DNA from: Clostridia bacterium
GTDB taxonomy: Bacteria > Bacillota_A > Clostridia > Christensenellales > Borkfalkiaceae
Length of the DNA stretch: 8,201 bases
NCBI GenBank assembly: GCA_017507595.1
Contig: JAFWAM010000184.1
Location: forward strand, 1 to 8,201
Reading direction: 5' to 3'
Part shown: piece by piece, positions 5,346 through 8,201 of the stretch
Layout: each line of letters begins with the position of its first letter
Numbering within the stretch: position 1 is the first letter of the stretch
The notes under the pieces: generated by a model
Seen by the model: the letters and a program-made list of their open reading frames with translations, nothing else
Told to the model about the DNA's origin: nothing
The model's database searches: none
Translations under genes and position numbers: made by a program

Positions 5346-7721
5346 ATGGACCTGGACCTTTTATTGAAAAATTTAACCGTAGAAGAAAAATGTCGCATTC
5401 TCGTCGGCAAGGATTTTTGGCATACGGAGGATATTGAGGGGCAGTCCTTGCCCACCTTTAAAATGTCCGACGGCCCCCACGGCTTAAGGTGTGAGTGCAA
5501 AACCAAAAAGATCGCCCTTAACCAAAGTGAGCCATCAACCTGCCTGCCAACGGCGTCGGCCCTTGCCAACAGCTGGAGCGTAGACAGGCTTTATGACGCG
5601 GGCACCGTCCTTGGTGAGGAGGCCTTAAATCAAGGCGTTGACGTCCTTTTGGGCCCGGGCATCAATATTAAAAGAAACCCAAGAAACGGCCGTAACTTTG
5701 AATATTTTTCGGAAGACCCTTACCTTGCGGGAAAACTAGGGGCAAGCTATATACAGGGCGTCCAGAAAAAGGGCGCGGGGGCTTGCGTAAAGCATTTTGC
5801 CCTTAACAACAGAGAAACGAGAAGGTCCTTAACCGACTCCGTCGCTGACGAAAGGACCCTGCGTGAAATTTATCTTACCCCCTTTGAGATCGCCGTGGAG
5901 GAAGGCTCCCCAAAATGCATAATGACGGCCTATAACCGCGTTAACGGCCAATATGCCGACCAAAACGTCCATCTTTTAAAGGATATTTTAAGGGGCGAAT
6001 GGGGCTTTGACGGGGTGGTCATGAGCGACTGGGGCGGCACCAATAACCGGGTTGAAAGCCTGAAGGCGTCAAGCGATCTGTCCATGCCCTACTCCAAATA
6101 CGGAATATCCGATCTTGTCGCCGCAGTCAAGGCGGGCCGGGCGAGGGAGGAGCTTATCGACCAAAGCGTGACAAGGATATTAAAGCTTGCCGACGAATTT
6201 GAAAAAAACCGCAATCCTTCACCCTTTGCCGATTACGAGCAAAACCACAAAACCGCCGTAAGATGCGCGGAGGAAAGTATCGTTTTACTGAAAAACAACG
6301 GGGTGCTTCCCTTAAACGCCCACGTCCCCGTAGGCTTTGTGGGTGACTTTGTCTTTAACACGAGGATGCAGGGCTGCGGGTCCTCCCTCGTCAACCCGTA
6401 TAAGACGGAAAATATAATAGATCTTTTGCCCTGCGACGGACTTACGGTTGAAGACCCCATAAAGGGCTTTTGCCGTTTTGGGAAAAAGCTCAAGAGCTTT
6501 GAGGAAGACCTTGCCGCCCTTAAAGAAAAGGTCGATACCTGCGTTATCTTTTTGGGCCTTAACGAATACGGCGAGTCCGAGGGTCGCGACCGCGACGATA
6601 TAAGCCTGCCTGAAAACCAAATATCGGCCTATAGGTCGGTTAGGGCGGCTTTTAAGAAGGTAGTCGCCGTGGTCATAAACGGCAGCTGTCTGGACCTTTC
6701 ACCCATACTTGACAGCGACGGAATCATCTTCGCTGGCCTTTTGGGCCAGGGCGGCAGCCGCGCTATCTTAAACGTTTTGTCGGGCAAGGTAAGCCCGTCG
6801 GGCAAGCTTTCGGAAAGCTTCCCCATATCTTACGATCAAGTGCCGACCAAGGCCTATTTTGACGAGGATTTTACCATCCCTTACAAAGAGGGCATTTACG
6901 TCGGATACCGATACTTTGAAAAGGCCAAAAAGGAGGTTTTATTCCCCTTTGGCTACGGCCTTTCTTATACGGAGCTTGAGTATTCTGCCGCCCGCGTTGA
7001 CAAAAACGGGGTAACCTTTAACCTTAAAAATATTGGCGACAGAGTGGGCGCAGAGGTATGCCAGCTGTACGTTGCCCTGCCCGAAAGCCGCGTCCATCGC
7101 CCCGTAAAGGAGCTTAAGGGCTTTAAAAAGGTCATCTTAAGGCCGGGTGAAACGAGAAAGGTCACCATCCCCTTTGACAAGTATACCTTCAGGTACTTTA
7201 ACAGCGAGAAAAATGATTTTGCCGTTGAAAGCGGACTTTATAAAATCTTTGTGGCGTCGTCATCCGAGGATATCCGCCTTGCCGTATCCACCCACGTAAA
7301 CGGCGACGGAGCAACTGCCTATCCGGACGTTAAGATGCTCCCCTCATACGAAAGCGGCCGCGTGGAGGAGGTAAGCGACGGGGAATTTTCCGTCCTGTTA
7401 AAGAGGGATTACGTTAAAGAGAATTTTGTCTTTATCAAGAAAAAGCGCATCGTAATAGGCGAAAACAGCTGCTTTTTTGACCTTAAATACAGCAGGAGCC
7501 TTTTAGGTAGAATAATCGGCCGTGTCTTTGCCAAAAAATACAAAAAAGCCCTTAAGAAAAAGGACTTTAAAAAGCTTAACGACCTTGCCATGGTTGCCAA
7601 CACCCCCATGCGCGCCATTGGGATTTTCGGCAAGCTCACCCGCCGCCAGACGGAGGGGCTTATCACCCTTTTTAACGGCAAATTCTTTAAAGGGGTAGGC
7701 ATGCTCCTGAGCAAAAAATAA
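5346..7721 (+). CDS. Glycoside hydrolase family 3 enzyme, probable cytoplasmic beta-glucosidase
   Basis: A 791-residue enzyme that should hydrolyse terminal non-reducing beta-linked sugars, most likely beta-glucosides. The N-terminal barrel (about 1-285) carries MSDGPHGLR at 40-48, NPRNGRNFEYFSEDP at 111-125, KHFALNNRE at 149-157 and VVMSDWGG at 225-232, where Asp228 is the expected nucleophile. The alpha/beta sandwich (about 305-545) has GESEGRDRDD at 409-418, whose Glu410 or Glu412 is the likely acid/base, then LPENQ. A fibronectin-III-like domain follows (about 548-655; HRPVKELKGF at 585-594). Residues 660-791 are an extra Lys-rich tail ending LFNGKFFKGVGMLLSKK, which I associate with clostridial GH3 proteins but whose role I do not know. 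No PA14 insert and no signal peptide, so it probably acts inside the cell on imported oligosaccharides. It is transcribed alone from its own promoter, and no sugar transporter or regulator is in the window. Beta-xylosidase or another beta-glycosidase activity is possible. Confidence 0.94.
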   Translation: MDLDLLLKNLTVEEKCRILVGKDFWHTEDIEGQSLPTFKMSDGPHGLRCECKTKKIALNQSEPSTCLPTASALANSWSVDRLYDAGTVLGEEALNQGVDVLLGPGINIKRNPRNGRNFEYFSEDPYLAGKLGASYIQGVQKKGAGACVKHFALNNRETRRSLTDSVADERTLREIYLTPFEIAVEEGSPKCIMTAYNRVNGQYADQNVHLLKDILRGEWGFDGVVMSDWGGTNNRVESLKASSDLSMPYSKYGISDLVAAVKAGRAREELIDQSVTRILKLADEFEKNRNPSPFADYEQNHKTAVRCAEESIVLLKNNGVLPLNAHVPVGFVGDFVFNTRMQGCGSSLVNPYKTENIIDLLPCDGLTVEDPIKGFCRFGKKLKSFEEDLAALKEKVDTCVIFLGLNEYGESEGRDRDDISLPENQISAYRSVRAAFKKVVAVVINGSCLDLSPILDSDGIIFAGLLGQGGSRAILNVLSGKVSPSGKLSESFPISYDQVPTKAYFDEDFTIPYKEGIYVGYRYFEKAKKEVLFPFGYGLSYTELEYSAARVDKNGVTFNLKNIGDRVGAEVCQLYVALPESRVHRPVKELKGFKKVILRPGETRKVTIPFDKYTFRYFNSEKNDFAVESGLYKIFVASSSEDIRLAVSTHVNGDGATAYPDVKMLPSYESGRVEEVSDGEFSVLLKRDYVKENFVFIKKKRIVIGENSCFFDLKYSRSLLGRIIGRVFAKKYKKALKKKDFKKLNDLAMVANTPMRAIGIFGKLTRRQTEGLITLFNGKFFKGVGMLLSKK

Positions 7722-7798
7722 CCTTAAAAAGCCATAATAAAAAAGCGGAAGATATAACGGGTGATGTTCTTAGCGGAGAAATTGTCCCTTTAACAAAG
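7722..7798. other. Spacer after the GH3 gene, no clear terminator
   Basis: A short A/T-rich tract follows the TAA. I see no hairpin with a U-tract here and no start with a ribosome site leading into a sensible frame. Termination of the GH3 transcript therefore probably depends on the dyads further downstream or on another mechanism. Confidence 0.4.
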
Positions 7799-7851
7799 TG
7801 CGAGCATCGCATTTGACTAGTCAAATACAAATGGGCTAAGCCCAAACCCAT
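7799..7851. repeat. Cluster of three adjacent palindromes downstream of GH3
   Basis: Three dyads lie nearly end to end. TGCGA/TCGCA at 7799-7811 has a 3-nt loop. ATTTGACTAGTCAAAT at 7811-7826 is a perfect 16-bp palindrome. TGGGCT/AGCCCA at 7832-7844 is perfect around one central A; its left arm can instead pair as ATGGG with CCCAT at 7847-7851. None is followed by a U-tract. A perfect 16-mer fits a dimeric protein's binding site or a repeat boundary better than a terminator. Confidence 0.65.
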
Positions 7852-7856
7852 ATTAC

Positions 7857-7914
7857 AAGCAGAAAGAGCAAGAGTAAAAGGAAATAAATCCTTCTATTCT
7901 TGCTCTTTCTGCTT
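7857..7914. repeat. Long inverted repeat (17-bp perfect arms)
   Basis: AAGCAGAAAGAGCAAGA (7857-7873) is exactly complementary to 7898-7914. The inner sequence pairs further (AAGGA with TCCTT) past one mismatch, leaving a 6-nt loop, so the whole folds into a rod of about 25 bp. The arms are purine-rich on one side and pyrimidine-rich on the other. No clean U-run follows on the plus strand, though the flank is pyrimidine-rich. It could act as an mRNA-end hairpin for the GH3 transcript or be the end of the repeat array that starts 7 bp later. Confidence 0.85.
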
Positions 7915-8093
7915 CTTCTGTCGATATATTCACTTTCGTGAAATATGTTCACGAAAGATGAACTCGATATGCTTTCGCTATGCTGCGCACCCCCAAAGCT
8001 CATTCTTCGCTTCGGGGAACCCCAGCCGCCGGGGCTCGATATATTGTCGCTACGCGTCAATTCGATATGAGATAAATCCCTTTCGCTTTTGAC

Positions 8094-8121
8094 ATATCTC
8101 GCCTTTGGCGAGGAATGCAAA
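8094..8121 (+). repeat. Direct repeat copy 1 (28 nt, hairpin core)
   Basis: A 28-nt sequence starting ATATCTCGCC and ending ATGCAAA recurs at 8157-8184 with one substitution (A in this copy, T in the other, 21st base). Each copy centres on CTCGCC-TTT-GGCGAG. The first ten bases beyond the shared block differ, but each copy's own flanks are complementary, so the stem is extended differently in each. Confidence 0.85.
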
Positions 8122-8156
8122 AGCATATCGAGTGCGTCAGCACATATCGAGTTTGT

Positions 8157-8184
8157 ATATCTCGCCTTTGGCGAGGTATGCAAA
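8157..8184 (+). repeat. Direct repeat copy 2 (28 nt, hairpin core)
   Basis: Second copy of the repeat at 8094-8121, 27 of 28 bases identical and 63 bp downstream. With the flanking GTTTGT and CAAAC it forms a 16-bp stem whose only non-Watson-Crick pairs are two U-G wobbles if read as plus-strand RNA. Confidence 0.85.
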
Positions 8185-8201
8185 CCATATCGAAAATCCC
8201 G

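Larger units (their letters stand above)
7921..8193. repeat. Hairpin array delimited by TCGATAT / ATATCGA motifs
   Basis: The heptamer TCGATAT starts at 7921, 7964, 8036 and 8062; its reverse complement ATATCGA starts at 8125, 8144 and 8187. The six segments between them are each self-complementary. 7929-7942 pairs with 7948-7962 with one bulge. CCCCAAAGC at 7991-7999 pairs with 8009-8017 with one mismatch. ATTG.CGC pairs with GCG.CAAT within 8043-8061. 8085-8124 forms a long stem around CTCGCC-TTT-GGCGAG. GTGC/GCAC occupies 8132-8143. 8151-8185 forms a 16-bp stem with two G-U pairs and a TTT loop. Motif orientation switches between the left and right halves, so the array is roughly palindromic as a whole. 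Spacing is irregular (12-65 bp), so it is not a CRISPR array. The array may continue past the window edge. Origin and function are unknown to me; a composite intergenic repeat or MITE-like element is the leading reading. Confidence 0.75.

Noticed and set aside
7409..7714. Minus-strand open frame opposite the GH3 C-terminal tail
   Set aside because: It is a codon-bias shadow of the GH3 gene, with no domain, no ribosome site and no promoter.
7722..7760. Intrinsic terminator right after the GH3 stop
   Set aside because: The A-rich tract has no stable stem followed by Us, so none is called.
7836..8183. Open minus-strand frame of 115 codons across the hairpin array, starting MHTSPKARYT
   Set aside because: It is composed of the palindromic segments (repeated SPKARY from the duplicated hairpin, Arg/Lys opposite Leu in the inverted repeat), has no ribosome site at its start and no recognisable domain. 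The repeats explain it better than coding does.
7921..8193. CRISPR array
   Set aside because: The heptamer is too short, copies change orientation, and the intervals range from 12 to 65 bp and are self-complementary rather than unique spacers. No cas genes are nearby.

Overview
The window most likely comes from an anaerobic, low-to-mid GC member of the Bacillota (class Clostridia). Supporting points are a one-polypeptide pyruvate:ferredoxin oxidoreductase, sigma-A type promoters at or close to TTGACA/TATAAT consensus with A/T-rich flanks, strong GGAGG-type ribosome binding sites, Rho-independent terminators, and a small FakA-like protein and GH3 enzyme of clostridial type. The genus cannot be named from this sequence.

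Layout. Positions 1-111 (minus) hold the N-terminus of a probable VanZ-like membrane protein with its own promoter; the gene runs off the left edge. Positions 305-3811 (minus) hold a complete pyruvate:ferredoxin oxidoreductase gene. It forms a single-gene unit, with a good promoter and a leader dyad at its 5' end and an intrinsic terminator at its 3' end. Positions 3904-4160 are intergenic, with a G-rich potential hairpin and the terminator of the next unit. Positions 4167-5152 (minus) form a two-gene operon: an 85-residue protein resembling the middle (Zn-binding) domain of fatty acid kinase FakA, then a YhhN/TMEM86-family membrane protein (lysoplasmalogenase-like). A perfect consensus promoter drives it. 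A divergent promoter at 5290-5318 drives a cytoplasmic GH3 beta-glucosidase-type gene (5346-7721, plus).

From about 7790 to the right edge there is no convincing gene. Instead there is dense dyad symmetry: three short palindromes, a hairpin with 17-bp arms, then an array of six self-complementary segments separated by the heptamer TCGATAT (four copies) or its reverse complement ATATCGA (three copies). The array reaches to within 8 bp of the window edge and may continue. It is the least explained part of the window and the best candidate for something undescribed, such as a mosaic intergenic repeat, a MITE-like element or a structured RNA.

How the parts fit: PFOR supplies acetyl-CoA and reduced ferredoxin in central fermentation. 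The GH3 enzyme probably releases glucose or a related sugar from imported oligosaccharides and so feeds glycolysis upstream of PFOR. The two-gene operon joins two proteins related to lipid-handling families, so a membrane-lipid recycling role is an inference. Transcription units are compact and separately controlled; nothing shows that the whole window is one functional system.
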